DNA from: Pochonia chlamydosporia 170
Taxonomy: Eukaryota > Ascomycota > Sordariomycetes > Hypocreales > Clavicipitaceae
DNA length: 64,000 bases
Direction: 5' to 3'
NCBI RefSeq assembly: GCF_001653235.2
Contig: NC_035795.1
Span: forward strand, 1,922,001 to 1,986,000
This document shows, piece after piece, positions 1 to 12,850 of this stretch (positions within the stretch are counted from its first letter, which is position 1; every line of letters starts with the position of its first letter). Under the pieces are notes generated by a model that did no database searches, was not told the origin of the DNA, and saw only the letters and a list, made by a program, of their open reading frames with translations. A program made the translations under genes and the position numbers.

Positions 1-181
1 CATTCATCAGTGCCGTACCCGTTGTCGCGGATTCAAACACTCGTCGTCCTTGTGCCAGCAGATCCCCTCGATTTGAACCCCGCGCTGCCAGCTTTCGTGA
101 CCGCCCCCATCACGGCCACGACCACGACTTCGCCATCCATCTATCGCAAGTATGACTGCACGGATGGCCAGTCCAAGCCAG

Positions 182-2781
182 ATGCCTCCGGTGCCCAACC
201 GAGAGGACATCGGGGCGACGTATGTTCCCTCGACTACAACATCCCTTACCGACAAACGTGACTGACCTTGTCATGCGTTTTAGATGGAATTACCTCCAAG
301 CTGGCATCACTCGTATCATGAACGAACTCGAGAAGGGAATCGACATGCAGATGTATATGGGTGTATACACGTATGTGCTGCTCCCTTGTATTTAGCTCAC
401 CAGGGGTGCTATTTCCCATTGTATTGCGCTTGGGCTAACCTTGACTCTTCGTTACCTTTTCAGCGCCGTTCACAACTTTTGCACATCACAAAAGGCCGTC
501 GGACTTAACGGGCCGACCATGCAGACTAATCACCGCGGCGGTAAGTAACTTGTTTAGAAACTGGAAACATTCTCGTTGGTTGCCAGTTGGTGTTGCAACC
601 AAGGCTCACATTTCGTCCACAGCCCATCTTCTCGGCGAAGAACTGTACAACAACCTGATTACCTACCTCGTAAAACATCTCGACGGGCTCTACGAGGCAT
701 CGAAATTACACACCGACGAGGCGCTGTTGACATACTACATCAGAGAATGGAGCCGATATACCACTGCAGCAAAATACATACATCACCTCTTCAGATACTT
801 GAACCGTCACTGGGTCAAAAGAGAAATTGACGAAGGCAAAAAGAACGTCTACGATGTATACACCCTCCATCTAGTGCAATGGCGCAAGGTTTTGTTCGGG
901 CAGGTATCTGGGAAAGTTATGGATGCCGTGCTGAAGCTAGTAGAAAAGCAAAGAAACGGCGAAACTATTGAACATAACCAAATCAAGCAGGTTGTCGACT
1001 CGTTTGTGTCCCTTGGCCTAGATGAGTCAGACATGTCGCGGTCCACGTTGGACGTTTATCGTTACCACTTTGAGAAGCCCTTCCTGGAGGCAACCAGGGA
1101 ATTTTACCAAGCTGAGTCTAAGCAGTTTGTCGCTGAAAACAGTGTGGTCGAGTACATGAAGAAGGCCGAGGCGCGTCTAGCTGAAGAGGAGGAACGGGTC
1201 AAGATGTATCTGCACCAGGATATTGCCGTACCCCTAAAAAGGGCTTGCAACATGGCTTTGATTGCCGAACACTCGACATTGCTACGAGACGAGTTTCAAG
1301 TCTTATTGGACAACGAGAGAGAAGAGGATATGGCCAGGATGTACAATTTGCTGTCTCGCATACCCGACGGACTGGAACCGTTACGAACCAAATTCGAAAA
1401 CCACGTACGCAGGGCCGGTCTTGCTGCGGTCCAAAAAGTACAGTCATCGGAGGGTGACAAGCTGGAGCCTAAGGTGTACGTGGATGCTCTGCTCGAAGTG
1501 CATTCGCAGTACCAGCTATTGGTGAAGCAAGCATTCAACGATGAACCGGAGTTTACTCGCTCGTTGGATAACGCCTGCAGGGAGTTCGTGAACCGCAACG
1601 AAGTGTGCAAATCCAGTTCAACAAAGTCACCAGAGCTCTTGGCCAAGTACACTGACGTCCTGCTTCGCAAGAGCAGTACAAGTATAGAAGAGGCCGATTT
1701 GGAACGAACATTGACACAGATTATGACGGTCTTCAAGTATATTGAAGACAAGGACGTATTTCAAAAATATTACTCACGTATGCTAGCTCGACGCCTCGTT
1801 CACAGCAATTCATCATCAGATGATGCTGAGACTAGTATGATTAGCAAGCTCAAGGAGGCTTGTGGGTTTGAATACACCAACAAGCTGCAGCGCATGTTCC
1901 AAGATATGCAAATCTCAAAGGACTTGAACAAGGACTTCCGAGATCACTTGGACAGCGTCGGTTCGTCTAAGGCGGTGGACTCAAATTTCTCCATCTTGGG
2001 CACGGGCTTCTGGCCTCTGCAGGCACCATCAACACACTTTCACCCACCCGCCGAGATTTCGGCCGAAATCGAGCGATTCACTCGGTTCTACAAGCATAAG
2101 CATGACGGGCGAAAGCTGACTTGGCTGTGGCATTTGTGCAAGGGGGAAATCAGGGCTGGATACTGCAAGAGCAGCAAAACCATATTCACATTCCAGGTTT
2201 CCATTTATCAAATGGCAATCCTTTTGTTATTTAATGAAAAGGACACTTATACGTATGAGGACATGGTCAGCGCTACTCAGCTGAGCACGGAAGTCCTGGA
2301 CCAAGCACTGGCTGTCATCCTCAAGGCCAAGGTACTATTGGTGGCTGGTGGTGAGAAGCCGGGTCCCGGCAAGTCCTTCAACCTAAACTACGACTTCAAG
2401 AGCAAGAAGATTCGTGTAAACCTTAACTTGGGTGGTGTCAAGGAAGCTAAGCAGGAAGAGACGGAGACCAACAAGACCATCGAGGAGGACCGCAAGCTAG
2501 TTCTTCAGGTGAGCCTCAACCAATTCGCGGACCCGACACGACGTTGGGTTAGTTCTTTTTTTTTTTTTTTTTTGTTCTAACAATTTTGGCAGTCTGCTAT
2601 CGTCAGAATCATGAAGGCAAGGAAGAAGATGAAGCATACTCAACTGGTCAGCGAGACCATCAACCAGATCCGCTCGAGATTCGTCCCCAAGGTTGGTGAC
2701 ATCAAGAAATGTATCGAGATTCTGTTAGACAAGGAATACCTTGAACGCCTGGACGAAGACGAACTTGGTTACCTCGCCTAA
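182..2781 (+). CDS. cul1: Cullin-1 (SCF ubiquitin ligase scaffold)
   Basis: Scaffold of SCF-type E3 ubiquitin ligases. The N-terminal repeats bind the Skp1/F-box adaptor and the C-terminus binds the RING protein Rbx1. Five exons: 182-219, 284-370, 464-540, 623-2508 and 2593-2781, giving 758 residues, normal for fungal cullin-1. The first exons encode the conserved opening ([13 protein letters not shown], then [15 protein letters not shown]), which sets the start at 182. The cullin-homology region follows ([21 protein letters not shown]). The last exon carries the neddylation segment [17 protein letters not shown], whose IVRIMK lysine is the NEDD8 acceptor, and ends in the typical YLA. The final intron (2509-2592) contains an 18-T run at about 2556-2573. 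The long exon reads on into this intron, so a naive model would miss the neddylation exon. Family and exon joins are clear; only the transcript ends are unseen. It converges with the AVL9 gene downstream. Confidence 0.95.
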
Positions 2782-3531
2782 GTTGGGGTTTTTCGAAGTA
2801 TTTCCTATAGTATGGACAACATGGCTATCCAGGTGAATGGGCCTGATAAGCATTAGATTCACCTCAACACACTGGGCACATGACCTGCAAAGCCTTATTG
2901 ATTTGGCTGCATGACTGCTTCTCTAGTATTAACTCAAGCGTGCTGGGCGATTTTACAACTCCGATGGAATGCACAAATTTCGAGAATCTGCAAGCTACCA
3001 CCCACATCATTTCCTACAACAGCATGCGACTTGCGATGGATAGCGTCCATAGAGTAAAGTGACAAAATGAATTACCAAAGCAAAACCTTGCATTATCTCA
3101 GCTTTGGGGAGTGCGACGTGTACCGACCACGGCGCAAGGTAGCTCCCCCTATTTATATTTTATCTTTTCGCGCAGATGGAGACGGACAAAAGGGAAACTA
3201 TGGTGCCGGATGCATGGGAATGGGACGGGTATGGACGGATATGTAGACACACGGGTGGGCAGTATGAATGAAGAGGCAGGCAAAAACAAAGAAACGGTTG
3301 AACGTGAATACAGACATTTTGCAGCGAGTAATGAATACACATGCATGACATACACTTGTCTCACGAGGTGTTGGTATGCAAATGAATTAGTCTATGTGAG
3401 CTTGACGTTTTTGCGCAAAACAAATGTACAAAACCCATCGGCCGTAAATAATCTGCCTGATTTATATGCCTTACAATGCGCTTTTGTTCCAATACCCATC
3501 CATCCACCCATCCATCAGGTTATATACCAAG
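2782..3531. other. Intergenic region between convergent genes
   Basis: About 750 bp between the stop codons of the cullin and AVL9 genes, so it should hold both 3' UTRs and their polyadenylation signals. I see no coding potential. Reading frames on both strands around 3111-3548 overlap one another and resemble nothing known. Confidence 0.6.
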
Positions 3532-5918
3532 TTACTCTGTGGCTTTGACTTCCTTGCCTGCCGGGATGTCTACATCAGTCTTTTCACTTATTTTTGCACC
3601 TACAACATCTTCCTTCTGGAACCCGTCGTTCTTCATCGGTGTTACATCCTCTTTCTTAGGAGCCACCTTTTCGGGTGCTTGCTCAGAAACATCCTGGAAA
3701 GAATCGTCTGATGCGGTGGCCGGTCGATCGGACGTCTTGGAGAGGATACTTTCGCTGAAACTAGCGTGCGTGCCTGGTCTTTTGGAGGTGTCTGTACTGG
3801 TGGACCTGGAGGCCGGGGGGCTGACCATCTGGTAGTCCTTGTCGATGGGACTTGTTGGCGGAGGAGAAGACATGGTTGTGCTGGGGGAGGGGGACTTTTT
3901 GTTTCCCCAGCCGGATGCCCAGGTGGTGGTTTTGCGCTTCTCGCCCGCCCATGTTGCCCAGCTGGACATGTAGGCGGATGCTTTGGCGCCGACGGTGTTC
4001 ATCGTCTGCTGGGCCTTGGCGAGATCGACTGGGTATTGGGGCTTTTCTGTAGGCGACCTGGGGTTGTTGTTTGGTGAGGTGCGCGAGTCTTCGACGCGGC
4101 GGCGCTGAGACTCGCGGAGGTATTCTACGTCGGAGTAGAGTTTGTTGAGCATTGTGGATGCCTTTTCGCGGCCGGCGGCAAAGTTGCGGCCGAGGATGTC
4201 GCGGCCCTGGGCGAGACGCTCGTCGAGGTGCAGGTCCTTGATTTGGTCTGCCACGCGGCGTTGGATGTCGTCGATGGTGAGGCCACCGGCGCAGGGGTGT
4301 TTAGGTTCCGAGACGGCAAAGAGGTTTGTGTCGGTGTGTTCATTCCACATGCGGTAGTTTTCAGTCTTTTTCCACGCTTCTACCCATTCGATGCCGAAGT
4401 CGATGGCGGGATCACTGTCCGCGCCGAGCGTGGACGTGTCTTCGCCTTGGTTGTCGAGGAAGTTGTGGAATTTGACGGATGATATGAGGCCTAGCATGTA
4501 TGCCTCGAATTGTGATCGGATGAACTCCTCGCTGCCAATGTACTGCATGTTCTTGGGTCTACTGGGGTTGGCTTCGTCCCACGTTTCATTAACCTCGTGG
4601 GTCAAGAAGTCTATCCAGCGGCGGTCTGCGGCGGTGAGCGTTAGTGCTGCCTTGAGAGATGGCGATGTGATGTTGACTGTGTCTTCGTCGAGATTGATCA
4701 GGATGTCACTGTATCGGTCTTTCTGCTGGAGTAGTAGTGAGTTTGTGCTGCCGACAATGTACGATTTGGTGCCAAAGTCGGCGAGGATGTCCAGCTGCTG
4801 CAGTGGTGTGTAAGGTCCGAAAAAGCCGCCCTGGAAGAAGCGTTAGCTTAACAATGATAGTCAGTCTGGAAAGATGTTCCAACCTTGCCAAATATTTGCA
4901 GCGGGAGACCCATAAACGTTAATAGGGAGGTCCGATTGCTACTTTGCAAGGTTGAAGGCTTGGCGAGCTTCTTCTCATAGCTGTCTAATTCGGGGTCGGC
5001 ACAGTCTTGCAGGTTGCGGATTAAGCCAGGTATCAGAGAAATCAGAGAAAACTGCACCATGCACAGCCGATCACATCTTGAGCCAAAAAAGAGCATCTAC
5101 AAAATGTTAGCTTCAGTGAAAAATACCGGTTGTAGGGAGACAGGCGCACCTTTGGTTGCAGCAAACAACACTTCAAGAGCACCAGGGCTTGCCACTTAAA
5201 CTCGTGTATAAACTCCCGCAAGCTCATTCCCAAGTGTTGGTCGCGCTCAGATTCGTCCTTCATGAGGCCCCTAGCCTTTTCGTCTGCGAGGCTCTCTTGA
5301 AATCTTCGCAGGATCTCGGTATCTGTGAATTCACGCTGGGCAAACCACGCTTGAGTTACGATACTGAGCCGTTCACGCAGCATGCCAAAGAATTGTGGAC
5401 TATCCGCGATAACAACCACCGCCTTTTGCACAGTTGACCTCGTCACATCAGCGGGTCGATTAATCAGCTGGGTTGAATCAAGTTGCCGTGTACACGATAT
5501 TCCGAATAATGAGGTCGCGGGTTCGGTATCGGTCTTGGGTTTCAGCAGCGTAAAGTAAGAAAAGTCTTCTTCTGAGCTAATACTCCAATCAGCAACATTA
5601 TTCGCAAATTACGAGGAGAATTAAGAGAAGCTAGTAGTGCAAAACATACGCATGGGCTCCGTCGCTCAATGCCATGAACGGCAACAGCGGCCAGTTATAC
5701 TTGATGGCTGGGTCAATTCCTTCGTCGGCACCGAACCACGTCTCTACCTCTGGCCCCCGAGCGTGGTGGAAGCCAACAACCGTTACTAGCGGCGAGAATC
5801 CAGTGTTCGCTGTGCCGTCTGTATTTGTAAGGCTGATGGGAGTCAGCGCCGGCTCAACATCCGCTCCATTGGGGGAGTTTGTGCCGTTCTGTTCGCCTTT
5901 ATCGCCCTCGGATGCCAT
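3532..5918 (-). CDS. avl9: AVL9-domain late secretory pathway protein
   Basis: Member of the AVL9 family, distantly related to DENN proteins, acting in exocytic transport late in the secretory pathway. Exons on the minus strand: 5918-5650, 5576-5150, 5096-4884 and 4830-3532, giving 735 residues. After a low-complexity N-terminus comes the hallmark LVTVVGFHHARGPEVETWFG, then LLPFMALSDGAHA, joined by splicing to SEEDFSYFTLL. Later exons carry PLQIFGKGGFFGPYTPLQQLD across the third splice. The last roughly 200 residues are Ser/Pro/Thr-rich and probably disordered (for example around SPSPSTTMSSPPPTSP), ending in a Lys/Glu-rich tail. The start is the only ATG upstream of the conserved block in an open frame. 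The family is recognised from motifs; precise function is inferred from yeast Avl9. Confidence 0.9.
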
Positions 5919-8900
5919 TGTCTTGATTATTGTCTGGAGTCAATGAAATTGTTGTCCCAGTCACCGTCCAGGCAGGTTGGACGCAAAAGGGGTTTGCCGA
6001 CACTATGCTCCCGCCATGCACAAGGCGATCCTGTCCAGCTTGACGCTGCCCGCTCTGCGAATCTGAGGGACAGCTTCCGAATGCCACTGGTGGGACAGAG
6101 GGTGACTCTCGCCACTTTGGGGATATTGGTCAACCGGACTGTATATTGGCAGTATGAATTCGAGTGTAGCAAGAGTTCGGCGGCGTATGACGTTTTCTAG
6201 GTGATGGCGCGGGCAATGGCAGCCGTTTGTCCAACACGGAGCAGTAAATGGACTTGTACGAGTTCGAAGTGCGGCGGCTGGCTGGGAATATCGACCAAGT
6301 GGCAGGAAAGGGAAAATGGGAAATGGGAAATAGTCAACAATGGCTCCCCGAGTCGGTTCGTCAACGTTGCGCGAAGCATGCAAGGTGAAGTGTCAATGCG
6401 GTGGGTCTGATTTGGTGTGTCTGCCAACAGATGGCGCCGTGATTTGATGGGTGGATGGCAATGGCACCAGGTTTGGTCCGACTTGACATGAAAAAGAAAT
6501 GAAGCATTCCACGGCTTAGACTCTTGGGTACAAAACTTGTCACGCTTCCTGGGTCGAGGTCGAGGTTTGCATTAGCAGTGTGCCATCCAGAACAAGCAGT
6601 GGCAAGTCGTGTTCAACCTGACAGAGCGAACTCAAGGTCTGGTCATTCCTGTTTCATGTGCAAGTCATAGAAATCAATTGTCATGTCATTGACTACTCCG
6701 TACTCCGTGCATGTAACTCCAACTACGCTGGTGCCATAGAGCCTTGCCAGCTTGCCAGCTCATCACATCAAAGTGCAAAGAGCAAAGAGCTGTTCCGCCC
6801 AGACTCAAAGTGGAAATCGCCCCACCTCCAGTCCCCCACTGCCGATCACGTGCATGATTACCGCCCAGTCATGGGTCAACCCTGGCCATATTGACCCTGA
6901 CGTTGAGGATCTGATGTAGGGTATTCAACTTCCACAATGAAGCCATATCCAACAAAAGTTACAGAATACAGATAATAACACAAGAACCGGCACACATAAC
7001 ACCCCGAAACAAAATAATTAACGTGAAGAAGGATATTTTCAATTTATAGGCTTATTCCTTTAATGTAACCCATGCCATGGCCAGCCAAGCACGCCACAAC
7101 AAATGAATACGTGATTCTTGGCTACCCGGGACCTTTGGTTCACAATGTATTCATGAGGAGAGCATATTGCGGTATTGCCACGATGGCCTCATAGAGAGTT
7201 CGGATTTGCTGCTAAATAGGAAGATATGGTCTCATGGAATCAACAATCATTAACAATAACATCAATGCTCGAATCGGTCAGAAATACACCACTCAAGAAG
7301 CAGTGTCTTGAGCAGGATTCAAACAATTTCAGTCCAGTACCCCGTTCAGTGATGGCGGTGTTCACTAGTGCAGGCACAACATCTATAGATACCCGGCAAG
7401 ACCGTCCAATGACAAGGACAATATCCAAGAAAAGCAAGAAAAGAGGCAAGATAAGAGGCGTACCGAAACGACATTATGGTGACCGACGCAAACCGTGGTG
7501 TCGATAACAAGTGAACAGAACCTCGAGGTGCTATGCAAAGCCATAATCGTGCGCCAGCCTGGGCCACAGCCACGGGTCGAAATAACCGGAGCCGTTGAAA
7601 GTGCCTCTGTCTCGGCTTCCTATCAAGCCGGTTGTGAGAAATGATATCGTATTCTCCTGTACTTTCCACCTTAGCTAGCATACCCACCCCCTTGCCAGTT
7701 CCCGTAATGTCACAAATTATCTGGTGTGCCTGTGCTTCGTATGAAGAACCCGCACAGAGGCTAGAGGATCATATTTATAGAGCACCTGGTGACACGATTA
7801 TTGTACCGTACGTCATTGAAAGGAGGCTCGTTGTGGTGATCCAAACTCAATCACCAAGCATTGTTGGGGTGTCACCGAACGCTCGATGACGGTACGTACC
7901 ACGGCACGAAGCTGCAACATCTCATAAAGGGAAGAAAAAAACAAAGCCAGTGATCCGTCTTTCTCGACTGAATATTTTAATTTTTGGCGTCTGGAGCATC
8001 GATGCAGTCCCTCTTGGCGGCTTATTGACCGGTCAATGTCCGATAAACCCACTCTGAGCTTGTATCCTGTCCTATGTCGAGTGCCGACATGCTGGCAAAA
8101 CCATCAATCCCTCACTCACCACACACCCCCATCTAGCACCTTGCGAGACCATCAGAGTATGTGCCTGCTTCAGCTGTTTCCAGTCCACGCGAGACAAGTC
8201 TTCATCTCTCTAACTGTGGGAGACATGCTATTTCTTGGCCTTGCAAAACAAAACAAAATCCCACGCAAAGCTGTTGATAATGGCCCATGATTCCCGTCTG
8301 TCTGGTAAGGCCAATACGTGTGAGCGGGATATTATGGAGTGCTGGTCCCAGCTTCTGGGGTGAACACCCTGAGCTGCGCCAACACGTGGAGTCTGGTGGT
8401 GCCAGTTTAACCTTTCGAGGTGTCTATCAAATTCAACAGCGTTTCCGTACTTCAATGAGAGCAGCCACAAGGCTTCAAGGCGTGTGTTACCTTGTATTAG
8501 TCCAATGCTACTTCGCCAGACAGTAATGAGACTGTGAAAGGGGTCTGTTTGGTCAGACAATATTTGGGTTCAAGTAGCCACGTGTAAACCCCCTGCTGCA
8601 TCTGCTCAAACGGCGTCAAGTTGCTGGGATTTTGTTCACCGTCCACATCATGCAAGCCCTGGTGCTGGAGTCGTGGTGTGTCTCTAACCATGTCCCGTCC
8701 CGTACCACAATGGCTCATCCAGGGCTGAGAGCTATGGAACGTATGCTCGATTCCCAAGCGCTTGTTTGATGAGTTGAATGCAGTGCAGGGCTTCCAATAG
8801 CGCCATCAGGAATCTGGTCACGGTTGGGTATTTGAGTATTGTTCCACCGATCAACTTTGGCCTTTGTGAATAGGCTCATGCCAATATACTCCCAATTGTG

Positions 8901-9200
8901 CCGACCCTCATGGTGGCCATGATCAGTTTCCCTTGCGCAGCGTTACAGAATCACGCAAGCGTGGCGTAATAAAGAAGGCTTTGATGTCACATTCGCCAGC
9001 TGAGCTTCTGATTGTCATCCAACTTGAGCAGGCATCTCTGTTTCGAGGGCTGAGACACCATCATTGGGCTCGTCTAAGTTGGCTCCAGGCTGTGATCATG
9101 GGTATGGTCGCTGGGAGGATCTGAACCAGCGCTTGTTGACGTTTCATCTGTTGCCTCTGCAATTGTGCAGTGATGATCTTTCTCGGCTTGTCAGTGCTCT
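5919..9200. other. Gene-free region, upstream of avl9
   Basis: Holds the avl9 promoter (roughly 5919-6500) and then non-coding DNA. Short open frames on both strands (such as 113 codons at 7346-7687, minus) have no recognisable domain and no splice partners that extend them. One TACTCCGTAC word lies at about 6695-6704. No transposon ends, tRNA or long repeats were seen. Confidence 0.6.
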
Positions 9201-12200
9201 AGTAAGCTGTGCATTCAATCCGCTCGTCAGGTGAGGCGCCATACGCCAATCATGCTTATAGCCACAAAAACCCGAAATGCTGTTCTTGTGCAACAGTGGG
9301 GGAGCTCTGCTGACATCCTTTCTGAAGACGGTTCTGCTGTGGCCTTCCCTCGCAAGACGGATGTTAGAGAGAGCCTATTGACCCGGGAGCATGGGTACAA
9401 GCAAATGTTCAACCATGAAACGTCTCTTGTGCCTGGACCCTCGGCACGTTCAGGGACATCATAGGCCTACTGACCTTCAGAGTGTCATCTGGTCTCAACC
9501 AGAGTCTGCGGTTATTGAAATGCACGGCAGCCTAGCAAAGAGGTGGTACCAGGGCAAGCCATTATCCGGTTGAACAAGGGGCGCGCCGTAATTGATTTGT
9601 GTGGTACATGTTCTCGAGTTTCAGCATCAAGTCTTGGCATTTTGTTTGCTGGTTTGCAAGATAGCTGATCTGGGCATTGACCGCCACAAGGCTGCGACGG
9701 TTGATGACGGCGTATATTAATAAGTGCTCACTGGCACGGAGTAATAAGTCATGATTTTGTCATTGTGCTCTGCCACTGGCTCGCTCCGTCAGCCTGCAAC
9801 ATTTGAGGGTCAAAAGAGGTCGTGCTCAGCGGCACTGACGGGCCGCATTTGTCTGGGCGCAATTTGCAGCCAAAGGGCAGGTGACAGATTTATTAAGAAT
9901 AGATGGTCATGATGAGACACAAGAACCATGGCCTGATATTGAGATGGCTTTTGTGCCTAGTGGCAAGCCCAGGATATGCGAATTGGATCCGTGTTTGAAG
10001 CCTTTTCAATGTGCAAGGCTTTGTGGCATAACATGGCTCAAAGGCTTGGGCTACGATACACAAAGCCGTAAGTTCCAATTATCCACCGGACAGACTCATC
10101 GCCGGAGTGCTTCAGGGGGGGTGCAGAAGGTGATCCAGGGTCACACATTTTGGGGCGGTTGCAGGAAGCCGGGGTAATGGCAGGATGCTGGATGTTTCGG
10201 TGCAAATTTCTGTCCACGACATCCCTTGCGAGGTCCATCCCCATCAGTCCTGGATCTAGCGCGCCCGCCCAACGATTCTAGAGGAATGAAATTTCGTAGC
10301 TCTGCTGCGGCGTTTGTCAATGATAGCAGGGGCCGAGAGATGGTGTGTGGCTGGTGGCAGTTCGAGCTCCAGGTCTGGTTCCTCAACCAAGCAGGGAAAG
10401 AAAACTAGGCGAGATTCGATCCGCCCCAAGCGTGGCTGTACCCGTCGTGTCCTGGGTGTTTTGATCTTCAAGATGTGTTGCCCCTGGACATACATGGCTT
10501 GGGTTTCCCGCTAATGTTGATCTTTGTGGCTCTGGCATCGAGGAAAGATGAGGCAGCCAGCCAACTTGAGAGAGCCGAGTGGGGAATGTGATCAATCAGC
10601 TTTCGAGAAGGAGGGACAAACAATTTTCTGTCTTTGGAGAAGGAGCCCTCGTTTGTTGAATGCGGAAGGAGCTTGGGATTCGGCCACAGTCCAGGTGCCA
10701 AGACTCGACTATTAATGTTCATCAGTCTGAGTCTGAGCTGTGAATTGTTGTTGATGTACGGAGTATGATTGCATAAATATTTGCCTCGATCGTCCCCAAA
10801 GTCTGGGAGTATTCGGATGATGGGCAAACCATCGCAACCTTGTTCTTACCCCGACTCTATAATGCCCGTCAATGGACTGCTCTGAGCCTGCTGAACATCC
10901 TTGATACGAGTGCAGACCGACCATCAAGTAAAGTATTCAAGGTGTCCAGGCAGCGGATGCCGTCAAAACAAAATGTCTGGTCTGGTCATCCATCGTCCCC
11001 ACCGAGGTCATCTATGTTGCACTAGCGTTGAAAGTCGTGGCAGCACTGGACATTTTATCTCCCCCAGATGATCGGTACCGTACTGTGTCTGGTCGCCAAA
11101 GAGGAGGAAACATTGAACGCCAGACCAGACAGGCATTGAAGCGTGCCACGGCAAGCGCAAGATGCCAGGCTCCATGCTCAAACCCAATAACGGTGTCTGC
11201 GCCAGTTAGATGAGGGCCATAAACAGAATCTGTCGACGCGGCCAATGGTTTGCCTCGTCCGGGGATCAAACAAACCACCCCTGGGAGCATTTTTAGGCCA
11301 AGATATCAATATCTGGACAAGTATTGGGTCGGCCAGACCGATGTTCCCGAACGGGAGGGTATGCGGGATTTGACTATAAGTATCGCGTCGTCAAAGGATC
11401 TGCCTGACCTGGCCATCACTCCATCCATATGCTAGGTTACTGTTAGGATTTTGTTGAAGGGCCCATCAGCGTCTAGTCGGCGATGTGGAGGATAAAGTAC
11501 TACCCAGGTAGTTATGCACAGGAACCGGACCGCGAGGTCATGCGGCAAAGGGCAGACCTGAGTGTATAATCCTTGAGATTGTCAAGTCCATGTTCGTGCG
11601 CTTCAAACAAATGGGTCTGGTCGCTCTGCACACTTGGCGTTCACACATAACCAACCACGGAGCTATCTTAACCAAACATTGCAGCGTCAAGTGCAGCAAA
11701 GTGTGTCAAATACAAACATTTCAGTACGTCGGATGGAGTCTGGCTTGTCTTACGCCGACAAGGTTCTTCTTCTGTTCGGCCGAAATGACGCAACCCAGCA
11801 GTTGTTGCGCTCTAAAGAGTCAAGTTCACGCTCAGATCTCAAGCACGAGGTATCTCGGTGCCTATGGGGTACATCTAGGTAGATGTAAGACCAGACCGTG
11901 TGCAGGTCGGCGATCCACGGCTAGGAGCATCTGTACTAGATGTGTCCAGTATATTGCAACAATGTCAATTAAAGTATCAATAAATACCTGCCCGGGTATC
12001 GGTACAGTAAGTTGACAGTAATTACTCCGGATGGTACCGCCGTTGCAACCCTGATACCCATTGGTGTCATGAATATATGAAAATGCCACGCTGCATCCCC
12101 CTCTTCCCAATCGCGCCTTGCATCTGATTGGAACACCCTGTGTGCTGGCCTCGTTCAATTTTGTGTCTGGTCCGGTTTGGTTTTCTGAACAAAGTACATT

Positions 12201-12700
12201 TGATACAGAGTACTCCGGACTTGGCTGCACAACACAGTTTGGCCGAAGCCCGCTTCACTTGGCGATTTTTCATCTGCAGAGTTTGTTTCCTGGCGCATCT
12301 CGGATTGATCTGACAACATGAAATAATTGCCTCACATAAGCCGTCAGCCTTTTTTTTGCTACCAATTGTCGGCCGCAGTCTGGTCCAATATTGTACTTGG
12401 TACCAAGTACCAGGCGCCGTCTTGCCGACCGTACCAGACTTTATGCACCAGTAGCACCAGACAATTGCAAAAGTTGTCAAGTCCCTCGTGGCGCTAGACG
12501 CGAAATAGAGTCTGGTCTGGTATTATGTTGCTGTCTAGCACTGCAACATGCAACGCGCCAGGTTCTCAGACCCCCAGACAAACACCAGTTGACCTCACTG
12601 CTTGACACTCTCCAAACCAAGTGCTTCACTGTTCTTTGGGCACATCAAGCTTGAGTGGACTGAACTAAACTGAACCCCCAGGTCAACCTGCTTCCCTGTC
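9201..12700. other. Gene-free region with clustered CCAGAC/GTCTGG words
   Basis: Non-coding by eye. The hexamer CCAGAC, or its complement GTCTGG, recurs often, for example near 10372, 10797, 10976, 11086, 11119, 11331, 11617, 11889, 12166, 12378, 12438, 12457 and 12512, sometimes as doublets (CCAGACCAGAC). A near-palindrome CTACCCAGGTAG lies at 11500-11511 and GTACGGAGTAT at 10756-10766. Frames up to 141 codons (11590-12015, plus) show no family resemblance. Confidence 0.55.
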
Positions 12701-12800
12701 AAGTCAATCCATGTCTCCAGTCGCCTCCACATCCGTTCAAATCAACGGCCACATTCGTCCATGTCGTTGCCTGTCCACTCTTGATTGCACTGCAGTGACT

Positions 12801-12850
12801 TGACTGGGCTTGGCTGGGCTTGACTGGGCTTGACTGGGCTTGACTGGCCC
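12801..12850. repeat. Five tandem 10-bp units (TGACTGGGCT)
   Basis: Five adjacent units: TGACTGGGCT, TGGCTGGGCT, TGACTGGGCT, TGACTGGGCT and TGACTGGCCC. Three are identical and the outer changes are single or few bases. It is a minisatellite about 1 kb upstream of the gna-3 start codon. A 10-bp period places each copy on about the same face of the helix. Confidence 0.9.

Noticed and set aside
7300..7330. Minus-strand TTTGAATCC resembling a tRNA T-arm
   Set aside because: No cloverleaf could be drawn from the flanking bases.
11590..12015. 141-codon plus-strand frame in the gna-3 upstream region
   Set aside because: Composition is unlike a folded protein, it overlaps other frames, and no family resemblance was seen.
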